DNA from: Crystallibacter permensis | Lineage (GTDB): Bacteria; Actinomycetota; Actinomycetes; Actinomycetales; Micrococcaceae | Assembly: GCF_025960875.1 (NCBI RefSeq) | Contig: NZ_JAODLR010000003.1 | Location: 1-64,000 of the forward strand | Length of the DNA: 64,000 nucleotides | Direction of reading: 5' to 3' | Part shown: in pieces, positions 42,341-53,137 of the stretch | Position numbering within the stretch: the first letter of the stretch is position 1 | Layout of the letters: the number at the start of each line of letters is the position of its first letter | Made by a program: the position numbers and the translations under genes | The notes under the pieces: generated by a model | Seen by the model: the letters and a program-made list of their open reading frames with translations, nothing else | The model's database searches: none | Told to the model about the DNA's origin: nothing

Positions 42341-43459
42341 CTACTTCACAGAAACGGCCAACATGCGGTCCGGATCGCCTCCATTTGTCAGTACCCACAG
42401 GTCGCCTTCGGGAGAGAGCGCCACGTCGCGGAGCCTGCCGTACTTGTCCGTCAGGAGCGCCGTAGGTTCGCCTGCGCCTTCCTCGGTCAGTTCTACGCGC
42501 CACAGCCGTTCGCCCCGCAGGGCCGCTATCCAGGCGACATCCTCCACAATGGCCATGCCGCTGGGGGAGGCTTCCGCCGTCGAAGGCCAAACAACGACGG
42601 CGTCCACAAACCTTTCGTCTCCAGGGGCGCCGGTAACGGCGGGCCAGCCGTAGTTCTGCCCCGGCTCGATGAGGTTGAGCTCGTCGTCCTCGGTGGGGCC
42701 GAATTCGGTGGCCCACATGCGGCCCTGCGAATCCCAATCCATGCCCTGGACGTTTCTGTGCCCGTAGCTGTACACGGGACTGTCCGGGAAGGGATTGCCC
42801 GGGACCGGCTCCCCGTCGGTAGTGACCCGGAGAATCTTGCCGCCCAAAGAATCCAGGTTCTGCGCCGTTTCGGAATTGCTCGCGTCCCCGGTGGAGATAT
42901 AGAGGTAGCCGTCCGGGCCGAACTCCAGCCGTCCGCCGTTGTGGATCCGCGATTTGGGGATCCCGGTGACAACTTCGCGCATGTCCGAGAGGGTGCCCTC
43001 GTTCCAGTGGTAGCTGATGAGCCGGTTGTCCTGAGGGGACGTCAGATAGACAAAGAGGCGCTGGTTTTCGGCGAAGTCCGGGCCTATGGCGAGACCCATC
43101 AGGCCGCCCTCTCCCGTTGTTTCGAGCGGGGAGTCAATTGGCACGGAAGCCACGGTGCGTCCGTCCCTGACGTGTTTGATCAGCCCGGTGTCGTTTTCCG
43201 AAATGAGCGCACTCCCATCCGGCAGCACTGCGATGGACCAGGGCGACTCCAGGTCCGTAGCTGCCGTTGTGACCGGGCCCCCTGATGACGAGGTGCTCCC
43301 GGCGTCTGGGGCGGCGTTATCGGATGGACCGGTGCAAGCCGCCAGGCCCAGCGCCAGGACCGCAGCGGTGGCTGGGAGCCGGCCGCGCCGAAGAATGCTC
43401 TTGCGGCGCCGGTCGGCCCGGTCGGAGGTGCCAGTGGGAGGCTGCGGCTTAGGTCGCAT
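42341..43459 (-). CDS. PQQ-type aldose sugar dehydrogenase lipoprotein
   Basis: 372 residues. A basic N-terminus and hydrophobic segment end in the lipobox LAAC near residue 42. The rest is a six-blade propeller of the GdhB/YliI family: LESPWSIAVLPDGSALISEN, HNGGRLEFGPDGYLYISTGD, YSYGHRNVQGMDWDSQGRMW, EFGPTEDDELNLIEPGQNYGW. The HNGGRL and GHRN blocks supply sugar and PQQ contacts. It should oxidise aldoses at the cell surface. The start overlaps the previous gene by 11 bases, so the two are co-transcribed. It is typical core sequence. Confidence 0.88.
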   Translation of the reverse strand: MRPKPQPPTGTSDRADRRRKSILRRGRLPATAAVLALGLAACTGPSDNAAPDAGSTSSSGGPVTTAATDLESPWSIAVLPDGSALISENDTGLIKHVRDGRTVASVPIDSPLETTGEGGLMGLAIGPDFAENQRLFVYLTSPQDNRLISYHWNEGTLSDMREVVTGIPKSRIHNGGRLEFGPDGYLYISTGDASNSETAQNLDSLGGKILRVTTDGEPVPGNPFPDSPVYSYGHRNVQGMDWDSQGRMWATEFGPTEDDELNLIEPGQNYGWPAVTGAPGDERFVDAVVVWPSTAEASPSGMAIVEDVAWIAALRGERLWRVELTEEGAGEPTALLTDKYGRLRDVALSPEGDLWVLTNGGDPDRMLAVSVK

Positions 43460-44096
43460 TCGTGCCGCGGTCGCCGTCGTTGTCCTCAATCTTGTCCACC
43501 CGCGGCTCGATGACGGTTTCGCCGTCGTGCGAAGGCCACTGCGTTTCATCGTAAAGCGGGTCCTGGCTGTCCACGGTGTTGCCGCGTTCCTGTGGCTTCG
43601 GCTCGGTCCCGGTGAAGGAACCGGCGGGCGCATCCGGCTCTACCGGTGCCGCATGCTTGCCGTGCGTAGGTGCCGGAGCGTCGGAGTCTTCAATGTATTT
43701 GTCCTCAACGGCGGGCTCGGAGTGTGCTGTTTCCGCGGCGCTCTCGGTCCAGCCGTCGATGGGTTCGGGGCCCTTGTCATTCGAGCCTGTCTCATTGGTA
43801 TGTCCGGCAATGAGACCGCCCGTAGCTGCACCGGCCGCAACCCCGCCGGCTGCCGGTTCGGAGCGGTGAGCTACATTGCCTTGCCGCGGCTTCGGGTCGT
43901 CCTCCGTCACGCCCATCCTGCCGACAGTAGGGGCCTGGGCGGCCGCATCGGATGGTCCGTGCGCCATGTTGGTCGGTGCGTGGCCCAGAGGCCCGCTCGA
44001 GGCCGGCACCTGCCCTGCCGAGGAGCCCCGGGTGAAAAGCCACCACAACAACGCAGCCACGATGACGACAATCAGTACCCAGATGAACCATTCCAT
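43449..44096 (-). CDS. Membrane-anchored low-complexity protein
   Basis: 215 residues. One N-terminal span (MEWFIWVLIVVIVAALLWWL) is followed by a long disordered tail rich in Gly, Ala, Pro, Glu and Asp, ending DNDGDRGTNAT. There is a short hydrophobic patch GGVAAGAATGGLIAG near 85-99. Such proteins are common in Micrococcaceae and have no known function. It runs into the sugar dehydrogenase gene. Confidence 0.7.
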   Translation of the reverse strand: MEWFIWVLIVVIVAALLWWLFTRGSSAGQVPASSGPLGHAPTNMAHGPSDAAAQAPTVGRMGVTEDDPKPRQGNVAHRSEPAAGGVAAGAATGGLIAGHTNETGSNDKGPEPIDGWTESAAETAHSEPAVEDKYIEDSDAPAPTHGKHAAPVEPDAPAGSFTGTEPKPQERGNTVDSQDPLYDETQWPSHDGETVIEPRVDKIEDNDGDRGTNAT

Positions 44097-44239
44097 GACG
44101 GGACCTTCTTCGGTTGGCGGCGTGGATCGTCTGATGCGTACGTTAGTTCCCGCCCCAGAGCATGTCCATAGCTGGGCAGTCGGGCCAGCAGGCCCGGCTG
44201 CTTTGGGCGCACTGCGGCCGCCGGGCTAAAGTTCCGAAC

Positions 44240-45190
44240 ATGGCTCAGCAGACTTTGATCAACTCCGTCACCTTTCCGGATTCATCCCTCTTGGAGGCGG
44301 TGGGGCCGCTGCCTTTCGGACTTCGGGCGGGAGTGTGGGACCTGCAGGGGCCGCCGGAAGGGATTGCCGCCGCCGAAATCGAAGCCGTAATTCTGCCGTA
44401 TGCCGCGGGCACCGACTGGGACGCGTTGAAGGACCTGCCACGACTGAAGCTGGTCCACACCCAGTCAACGGGCTATGACGGTCTGCCTGAGCTGGTGGGG
44501 CCGGATGTCGCCGTGGTCAGTGCTGCCGGTGTCCACGCCGCCGCCACGGCGGAACTGGCGGTGGGGCTGACGCTGGCGTCGCTGCGCGGCGTGGACCAGA
44601 TGGTCCGGGACCAACCCAAGGCGGTGTGGAATTCGGTGCGGCGGCAGTCCCTGGCCGACAGCCGGGTCCTGCTGGTCGGGATCGGCGGCATCGGCAGGGA
44701 GATTGCCAGGCGGCTCCAGCCCTTCGAGGTTGAACTCACGCGCGTGGGGAACACCGCCCGGACCGACGCCGAGGGCCGGGTGCACAGCGCGGACGAACTC
44801 ACCGCGCTGGCAGCAAAGTGCGACGTGATGATCGTCATCACCCCGCTCAACGCTTCCACCCATCAGCTGATCGACGCCGAAGTCCTGGCCGCGATGCCCG
44901 ACGGCGCCTTGCTGGTCAACGTTGCCCGGGGTGCGGTGGTCGATTCGGCAGCGCTGACCGCCGAGGTTCTCAGCGGCAGGCTCAAAGCCGCCGTCGATGT
45001 TTTCGACCCGGAACCGATCCCGCGCGACCACCCGCTCTGGCAGTCCGAAAACATCATCATCGCCCCGCACGTGGGCGGTAACACCACAGCGTTCTGGCCC
45101 CGGATCGTCAAGCTTCTGCAGGGCCAGCTGCAGCGGCTGTCCGCGGGGGAGCTGCCGGAAAACCTGGTTCAGCCCGGGCCCTTCGCCTAA
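44240..45190 (+). CDS. D-isomer 2-hydroxyacid dehydrogenase
   Basis: 316 residues from MAQQTLINS. The NAD site is VLLVGIGGIGREIA (about 142-155), followed by the family motifs ITPLNASTHQLIDAEVL and LLVNVARGAVVD, the DVFDPEP block and the catalytic HVGG near 287. It reduces or oxidises 2-hydroxyacids such as glyoxylate or hydroxypyruvate; the exact substrate is not visible. The substrate domain is somewhat short compared with SerA, and there is no ACT domain. Confidence 0.88.
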   Translation: MAQQTLINSVTFPDSSLLEAVGPLPFGLRAGVWDLQGPPEGIAAAEIEAVILPYAAGTDWDALKDLPRLKLVHTQSTGYDGLPELVGPDVAVVSAAGVHAAATAELAVGLTLASLRGVDQMVRDQPKAVWNSVRRQSLADSRVLLVGIGGIGREIARRLQPFEVELTRVGNTARTDAEGRVHSADELTALAAKCDVMIVITPLNASTHQLIDAEVLAAMPDGALLVNVARGAVVDSAALTAEVLSGRLKAAVDVFDPEPIPRDHPLWQSENIIIAPHVGGNTTAFWPRIVKLLQGQLQRLSAGELPENLVQPGPFA

Positions 45191-45212
45191 GTGCTCAGGC
45201 GGCCTCGAGTAC

Positions 45213-45656
45213 TCAAGCGACTTCGAGCAGGCCGGCCATGAAGCTGCGGAAATCCGCTTCGTCCTCTTCCTGCTCGATAACGTGCCCGGGAATCGGCAGC
45301 AGGCCACGGCCCTGGACCGTGAACCGGAAGGTTTTCCCCGTGCTCGTGCCTACTTCGTAGTCACTCTCCGCCAACTGGACGGCGTGGGAGAGATTGGTCA
45401 TGTTGATTGCCACCGGGGCGCTTCCCGCCGTGAGCGTGGGCCCGTTGAACGGGGCGAGGATCAGCTCCTGCGGACGCCAGCGATAGCCGATGACGTAATA
45501 CCGGCCTTTCCTCGAAACCGTCGGAAACTGGGCCGTCCGGTCCGCCCCTGCACTGCCAAAAACCAGATTGTAGTCGCCGTGGTTGGGGATCTGGGCGTCG
45601 AAAATGCCGCTCAGGATGTCCTTGAGTTCGTCGCTGGTGGGCGTGGTGGAGTGCAT
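45213..45656 (-). CDS. Conserved hypothetical protein
   Basis: 147 residues, soluble, MHSTTPTSDELKDILSGIFD to an acidic end EQEEDEADFRSFMAGLLEVA. The middle has several beta strands with GYRWRPQELILAPF. It is convergent with the dehydrogenase and divergent from ilvD. No function is known to me. Confidence 0.65.
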   Translation of the reverse strand: MHSTTPTSDELKDILSGIFDAQIPNHGDYNLVFGSAGADRTAQFPTVSRKGRYYVIGYRWRPQELILAPFNGPTLTAGSAPVAINMTNLSHAVQLAESDYEVGTSTGKTFRFTVQGRGLLPIPGHVIEQEEDEADFRSFMAGLLEVA

Positions 45657-45731
45657 GTTTCCATCCTAGGGAACCACTCCGTTGTGTTGCGCCCCCGTGT
45701 CACATGGTCATGGGGGCAGCGGGGCTGGTCA

Positions 45732-45744
45732 TAGAATCGAAGTC
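45732..45744 (+). promoter_or_regulatory. ilvD -10 box, probable leaderless start
   Basis: TAGAAT at 45732-45737 ends 7 bases before the ilvD ATG, and no ribosome site exists between them. This spacing is what leaderless actinobacterial messages show. A GCCCCC/GGGGGC dyad (45691-45696 with 45712-45717) lies upstream, between the divergent genes, and could bind a regulator. Confidence 0.6.
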
Positions 45745-47448
45745 ATGAGCGCGGACGTAACTCCTGATATCAAGCCCCGTAGCCGGGTAGTCACCGACGG
45801 CATTCACGCAGCCCCGGCACGCGGAATGTTCCGAGCAGTGGGAATGGGGGATGACGATTTTGCCAAGCCGCAGATCGGCGTCGCCAGTTCCTGGAATGAA
45901 ATCACCCCCTGCAACCTGTCGCTGAACCGGCTGGCCCAGGGCGCCAAGGAAGGCGTCCACTCCGGCGGCGGGTTCCCGATGCAGTTCGGCACCATCTCCG
46001 TTTCGGACGGCATTTCGATGGGGCACGAGGGCATGCACTTCTCGCTGGTTTCCCGCGAGGTCATCGCCGACTCGGTGGAGACGGTGATGCAGGCCGAACG
46101 GATCGACGGCTCGGTGCTGCTGGCCGGCTGCGACAAGTCCCTGCCGGGCATGCTGATGGCTGCCGCACGCCTGGACCTTGCCAGCGTCTTCCTCTACGCG
46201 GGCTCGATCATGCCCGGCTTCGCCAAGCTGGAGGATGGCTCGGAGAAGGAAGTCACACTGATCGACGCCTTCGAGGCCGTCGGAGCCTGTGCTGCCGGCA
46301 AGATGAGCCTGAAGGACCTGGACGCCATCGAGCGGGCGATCTGCCCGGGCGAAGGCGCTTGCGGCGGCATGTACACCGCCAACACCATGGCCTGCATCGG
46401 CGAAGCCCTTGGCATGTCCCTGCCCGGCTCCGCCGCCCCGCCCTCGGCCGACCGCCGCCGCGACATGTTCGCCCGTCAGTCCGGCGAGGCCGTGGTCAAC
46501 CTGCTGCGCCTGGGCATCACCGCGCGCGACATCATGACCAAGAAGGCCTTCGAGAACGCCATCGCCGTCACCATGGCCTTCGGCGGCTCCACCAACGCCG
46601 TGCTGCACCTGCTGGCGATCGCGCGCGAAGCTCAGGTGGACCTGACGCTCGAGGACTTCAACCGCATCGGCGACAAGATCCCGCACCTGGGCGACCTGAA
46701 GCCGTTCGGCCGCTACGTCATGTTCGACGTGGACAAGATAGGCGGCGTGCCGGTCATCATGAAGGCCCTGTTGGACGCCGGCCTGCTGCACGGCGACTGC
46801 CTGACCGTGACGGGCAAGACCGTTGCCGAGAACCTGGCCGAGATCAATCCGCCGGACCTGGACGGCAAAATCCTGCGCGCCCTGGACAACCCGATCCACA
46901 AGACCGGCGGCATCACGGTCCTGCACGGTTCCATGGCTCCGGAAGGCGCCGTCGTCAAGAGCGCAGGCTTCGACGCCGACGTCTTCGAAGGCACAGCGCG
47001 CGTCTTCGAACGCGAGCAGGGTGCGCTCGAGGCGCTGGACCGCGGCGAAATCAAGGCGGGCGACGTCGTCGTTATCCGCTACGAGGGTCCCAAGGGCGGT
47101 CCGGGCATGCGCGAAATGCTCGCCATCACCGGTGCCATCAAGGGTGCCGGCCTGGGCAAGGATGTCCTCCTGCTGACCGACGGACGCTTCTCCGGCGGCA
47201 CCACCGGCCTGTGCATCGGCCACGTGGCACCGGAAGCAGTGGACGGCGGTCCGATCGCGTTCGTCAAGGACGGCGACCGGATCCGCGTGGACATTGCCGC
47301 CCGCAGCTTCGACCTGCTGGTCGACGAGGCCGAGCTCGAAGGCCGCAAGATCGGCTGGGAGCCGCTGCCGGCCAAGTTCACCACCGGCGTTCTGGCCAAG
47401 TACGCCAAGCTGGTGCACTCGGCCTCCACCGGCGCATACTGCGGCTAA
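45745..47448 (+). CDS. ilvD: Dihydroxy-acid dehydratase
   Basis: 567 residues from [10 protein letters not shown]; a longer upstream reading is rejected because the -10 box lies in it. Iron-sulfur and active-site residues are visible: C56 in ITPCN, C129-D130-K131 in AGCDKS and C206 in GEGACGGMY. The late block GRFSGGTTG is also conserved. It forms the 2-oxo acids for valine and isoleucine by dehydrating dihydroxy acids. It is separated from ilvBNC by an attenuator, so it has its own promoter. Confidence 0.97.
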   Translation: MSADVTPDIKPRSRVVTDGIHAAPARGMFRAVGMGDDDFAKPQIGVASSWNEITPCNLSLNRLAQGAKEGVHSGGGFPMQFGTISVSDGISMGHEGMHFSLVSREVIADSVETVMQAERIDGSVLLAGCDKSLPGMLMAAARLDLASVFLYAGSIMPGFAKLEDGSEKEVTLIDAFEAVGACAAGKMSLKDLDAIERAICPGEGACGGMYTANTMACIGEALGMSLPGSAAPPSADRRRDMFARQSGEAVVNLLRLGITARDIMTKKAFENAIAVTMAFGGSTNAVLHLLAIAREAQVDLTLEDFNRIGDKIPHLGDLKPFGRYVMFDVDKIGGVPVIMKALLDAGLLHGDCLTVTGKTVAENLAEINPPDLDGKILRALDNPIHKTGGITVLHGSMAPEGAVVKSAGFDADVFEGTARVFEREQGALEALDRGEIKAGDVVVIRYEGPKGGPGMREMLAITGAIKGAGLGKDVLLLTDGRFSGGTTGLCIGHVAPEAVDGGPIAFVKDGDRIRVDIAARSFDLLVDEAELEGRKIGWEPLPAKFTTGVLAKYAKLVHSASTGAYCG

Positions 47449-47455
47449 CCGAAGA

Positions 47456-47486
47456 ACGACGGCGGCGGGGAACCACCCGCCGTCGT
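47456..47486 (+). terminator. Hairpin after ilvD
   Basis: ACGACGGCGG (47456-47465) pairs with CCGCCGTCGT (47477-47486) 7 bases past the ilvD stop. No T run follows. Confidence 0.65.
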
Positions 47487-47511
47487 GCGCCTTCCGGTGG
47501 ACCCGGTTAGA

Positions 47512-47559
47512 GTCCACTAACTGGACAGAAATGTCCGTATAATGAGACAACGCTGTCTC
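47512..47559 (+). promoter_or_regulatory. Three small dyads around a TATAAT box
   Basis: GTCCA-N5-TGGAC is at 47512-47526, GGACA-N4-TGTCC at 47523-47536 and GAGACA-N4-TGTCTC at 47544-47559. The last two share GACA-N4-TGTC with starts 22 bases apart, two helical turns. TATAAT at 47538-47543 lies between them. This looks like a tandem operator controlling an upstream ilvBNC promoter. Confidence 0.5.
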
Positions 47560-47562
47560 CGG

Positions 47563-47589
47563 TTGACACTGATATCTGTGTGGTAGAAC
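47563..47589 (+). promoter_or_regulatory. ilvB leader promoter
   Basis: TTGACA at 47563-47568 and TAGAAC at 47584-47589 (15-base spacer, slightly short) lie just upstream of the leader peptide. The -10 ends 9 bases before its ATG, so transcription probably begins at or next to the start codon. Confidence 0.6.
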
Positions 47590-47598
47590 ACTGAAGTC

Positions 47599-47643
47599 AT
47601 GCAGAACGTATCCGTGGTCGTCCTTATCAAGCGCGTGGCGTAA
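47599..47643 (+). CDS. ilvBNC attenuator leader peptide
   Basis: A 14-residue peptide, [14 protein letters not shown], followed by TAA. Six of its residues from position 4 on are Val, Leu or Ile (V-S-V-V-V-L-I), with another Val near the end. It has no ribosome site and is probably translated from a leaderless message. When branched amino acids run short, ribosomes stall here and the downstream terminator should not form. It is too short for usual gene finders. Confidence 0.88.
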   Translation: MQNVSVVVLIKRVA

Positions 47644-47673
47644 GCCCCGGCTGGTAAGACCACGTCACGCGCG

Positions 47674-47713
47674 AAACCCCATCGGAGCCAACCGGCTCGA
47701 CGGGGTTTTTTTA
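47674..47713 (+). terminator. ilvBNC attenuator terminator
   Basis: AAACCCC (47674-47680) pairs with GGGGTTT (47702-47708), with an inner GAGCC/GGCTC stem, and seven T residues follow. It starts 31 bases after the leader stop. The segment between (with GCCCCGGCTGG and ACCACG) can form competing pairs as an antiterminator. Confidence 0.88.
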
Positions 47714-47797
47714 TTTGCAGAAGAGAACAGAGCCGGTCCCGCTACAGGGAACCGGCAGGCACATCCGAAATTACAGAAGATCCGCAAAGGAAATCCG

Positions 47798-49702
<1,905 letters not shown>

Positions 49703-49705
49703 CCA

Positions 49706-50218
49706 ATGGCACGCCATACCCTTTCAGTGCTGGTTGAAGACGTTCCGGGTGTCCTGACCCGCGTCGCCAGCCTCTTTGCCCGCCGGGCGTTCAACATCCA
49801 TTCTTTGGCCGTAGGCCCCACGGAAACGTCCGGGTTCTCCCGCATCACCGTGGTGGTTGAAGCTGAAGGTGATCTGCTGGAGCAGGTCACCAAGCAACTG
49901 AACAAGCTCATCAATGTCATCAAGATTGTCGAGCTGGTTCCCGAATCCTCCGTGCAACGCGACCACATCTTGGTCAAGGTTCGTGCGGATGCCGCGACTC
50001 GGCTGCAAGTAACCCAGGCAGCAGATCTATTCCGCGCTTCCGTGGTCGACGTGTCTACCGACTCGTTGGTCCTGGAAGCCACTGGCACCGCCGAAAAGCT
50101 CAACGCACTGCTGTCGGTGCTTGAGCCGTTTGGCATCCGCGAAATTGTTCAATCAGGAACGCTGGCCATCGGCCGCGGCTCCCGGTCCATGAGCGACCGC
50201 GCCCTGCGTTCCGCCTAG
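49706..50218 (+). CDS. ilvN: Acetolactate synthase small (regulatory) subunit
   Basis: 170 residues. The N-terminal ACT domain (HTLSVLVEDVPGVLTRVASL, with FNIHSLAVGPTE) binds valine. The second half is the usual ACT-like extension. It gives feedback inhibition to IlvB. It starts 3 bases after ilvB, so the two are made together in matched amounts. Confidence 0.97.
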   Translation: MARHTLSVLVEDVPGVLTRVASLFARRAFNIHSLAVGPTETSGFSRITVVVEAEGDLLEQVTKQLNKLINVIKIVELVPESSVQRDHILVKVRADAATRLQVTQAADLFRASVVDVSTDSLVLEATGTAEKLNALLSVLEPFGIREIVQSGTLAIGRGSRSMSDRALRSA

Positions 50219-51280
<1,062 letters not shown>

Positions 51281-51328
51281 GGAACGCACGCGGCGTACCG
51301 CGCCGCACGCACACCTGAATTAACCGGT

Positions 51329-51380
51329 AAGGGGGCCGGGCGCACATTGGTATTCTTAACAATGCGCGTCCGGCCCCCTT
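51329..51380 (+). terminator. Terminator of ilvBNC
   Basis: AAGGGGGCCGG (51329-51339) pairs with CCGGCCCCCTT (51370-51380). An inner CGCACATTG/CAATGCGCG stem lengthens it to about 20 pairs. On the minus strand no gene uses it. The loop contains TATTCT, a possible -10 for serA transcription. Confidence 0.8.
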
Positions 51381-51434
51381 GTCGGTCTTAGACTGTACTC
51401 ACCCCACCATGCAACGCAGCGAAGGAACACCCCT

Positions 51435-53024
51435 GTGGAAAAACCTGTAGTTCTCCTTGCCGAAGAACTGTCGCCAGCGACCGTCGAGGCACTGGGTCCC
51501 GACTTCGAGATCCGCCAGACAGACGGGGCAGACCGCTCCCAGCTGCTCTCCGCCATTGCCGACGTTGACGCCATCCTGGTCCGTTCCGCCACCAAGGTGG
51601 ACGCGGAAGCCATCGCTGCAGCCAAGAACCTGAAGGTCATCGCCCGCGCGGGCGTCGGCCTGGACAACGTGGACATCAAGGCGGCGACGCAGGCGGGCGT
51701 CATGGTGGTCAACGCGCCGACGTCGAACATTGTCTCCGCGGCGGAGCTGACCGTCGGGCATATCCTCTCGCTGGCACGCCACATTCCGGCCGCCAACGCT
51801 GCCCTGAAGAACGGCGAGTGGAAGCGCTCGAAGTACACCGGTGCCGAGCTCTACGAAAAGAAGGTCGGCATCATCGGCCTGGGCCGGATCGGCGCCCTGA
51901 TCGCTGCGCGCCTGCAGGCCTTCGAAACCCAGATTCTCGCTTACGACCCGTACGTCACGAGCGCACGTGCTGCCCAGCTCGGCGTCCAGCTGGTGAGCCT
52001 CGACGAACTGCTTGAGCAGTCCGACTTCATCTCCATCCACATGCCCAAGACGCCCGAAACCATCGGCATGATCGGCGCCGAGGCCTTCGAGAAGATGAAG
52101 GCTTCTGCCTACATCGTCAACGTTGCCCGCGGCGGTCTGATCGACGAGGACGAGCTGTACACCGCCCTCAAGGAAGGCAAGATCGCCGGCGCTGCCATTG
52201 ATGTCTTCGTCAAGGAGCCCAGCACCGACCTGCCGTTCTTTGCCCTCGACAATGTTGTGGTCACGCCGCACCTGGGTGCGTCCACGGAGGAGGCACAGGA
52301 AAAGGCCGGCGTCTCCGTGGCCAAGTCCGTGCGCCTGGCCCTCGCCGGTGAGCTCGTACCCGACGCCGTCAACGTTGCCGGCGGCGTCATTGCTCCCGAG
52401 GTCCGCCCGGGCATCCCGCTGATCGAGAAGATCGGCCGCATCTTCACTGCGCTGACACACGACTCCGTCACCCAGATCGACGTCGAGGTAGCCGGCGAAA
52501 TCGCCGAACTGGACGTGAAGGCCCTGGAGCTGGCCGCGTTGAAGGGGGTCTTCAAGGACATCGTCTCGGAACAGGTTTCCTATGTCAACGCGCCGGTGCT
52601 GGCCGAACAGCGCGGGATCAGTACCCGCCTGATCACCACCACCGAGTCCGAGGAGTACCGCAACGTCCTGACCGTCCGCGGCGCGCTCTCCGACGGCAGC
52701 CGGATCTCGGTCGCCGGCACGCTGACCGGCCCTAAGCAGATCCAGAAGCTCGTGGGCGTCAACGGCTACGAAGTTGAAATTCCGATCAGCGAGCACCTGC
52801 TGGTCTTCACTTACGAAGACCGCCCCGGCGTCATCGGCACCCTCGGCCAGCTGCTCGGCAATCACAACATCAACATCGCCGGCATGCAGGTATCCCGCAA
52901 CGAAGACAAAAAGCAGGCCCTGGCGCTGCTGGCCGTGGACAGCTCGGTGCCGCAGGACGTCCTGGAGCAACTGCGCCAGACCATCGGTGCCACGCTGGCC
53001 CGGGAAGTCGACCTGCAGGACTAA
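51435..53024 (+). CDS. serA: D-3-phosphoglycerate dehydrogenase
   Basis: 529 residues from a GTG with GAAGGAAC upstream. The NAD site is GIIGLGRIGALIAARL near 146-161. The catalytic Arg/Glu/His set lies in VNVARGGLIDED, the VFVKEPS block and VTPHLGAST. The long allosteric-substrate-binding insert (about 310-450) and a final ACT domain (LLVFTYEDRPGVIGTLGQLL) mark the mycobacterial-type, serine-inhibited enzyme. It starts serine synthesis. It has its own terminators on both sides. Confidence 0.96.
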   Translation: MEKPVVLLAEELSPATVEALGPDFEIRQTDGADRSQLLSAIADVDAILVRSATKVDAEAIAAAKNLKVIARAGVGLDNVDIKAATQAGVMVVNAPTSNIVSAAELTVGHILSLARHIPAANAALKNGEWKRSKYTGAELYEKKVGIIGLGRIGALIAARLQAFETQILAYDPYVTSARAAQLGVQLVSLDELLEQSDFISIHMPKTPETIGMIGAEAFEKMKASAYIVNVARGGLIDEDELYTALKEGKIAGAAIDVFVKEPSTDLPFFALDNVVVTPHLGASTEEAQEKAGVSVAKSVRLALAGELVPDAVNVAGGVIAPEVRPGIPLIEKIGRIFTALTHDSVTQIDVEVAGEIAELDVKALELAALKGVFKDIVSEQVSYVNAPVLAEQRGISTRLITTTESEEYRNVLTVRGALSDGSRISVAGTLTGPKQIQKLVGVNGYEVEIPISEHLLVFTYEDRPGVIGTLGQLLGNHNINIAGMQVSRNEDKKQALALLAVDSSVPQDVLEQLRQTIGATLAREVDLQD

Positions 53025-53040
53025 TCCGGCTGTAGTGCAG

Positions 53041-53079
53041 GCCCGTTGAGCAGTTGGCTTTCGCTTCGGCTCAACGGGC
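53041..53079 (+). terminator. Terminator of serA
   Basis: GCCCGTTGAG (53041-53050) pairs with CTCAACGGGC (53070-53079), followed by CTTTGCGCTT. It lies 16 bases after the serA stop and argues that the next gene starts further down. Confidence 0.8.
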
Positions 53080-53137
53080 CTTTGCGCTTGTCTCCTCTCT
53101 TTTTCGTACCGTCAAGTCCTTATGTGGGGGAATCCAG

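Noticed and set aside
45700-47550. 616-codon minus-strand frame opposite ilvD
   Set aside because: Its translation is Gly/Ala/Val/Asp/His-rich nonsense that mirrors ilvD, and it runs across promoter and terminator elements.
53054-53137. Upstream ATG start for the FtsX permease
   Set aside because: It lies inside the serA terminator hairpin and the added residues are not like a signal; the TTG at 53138 has a ribosome site.
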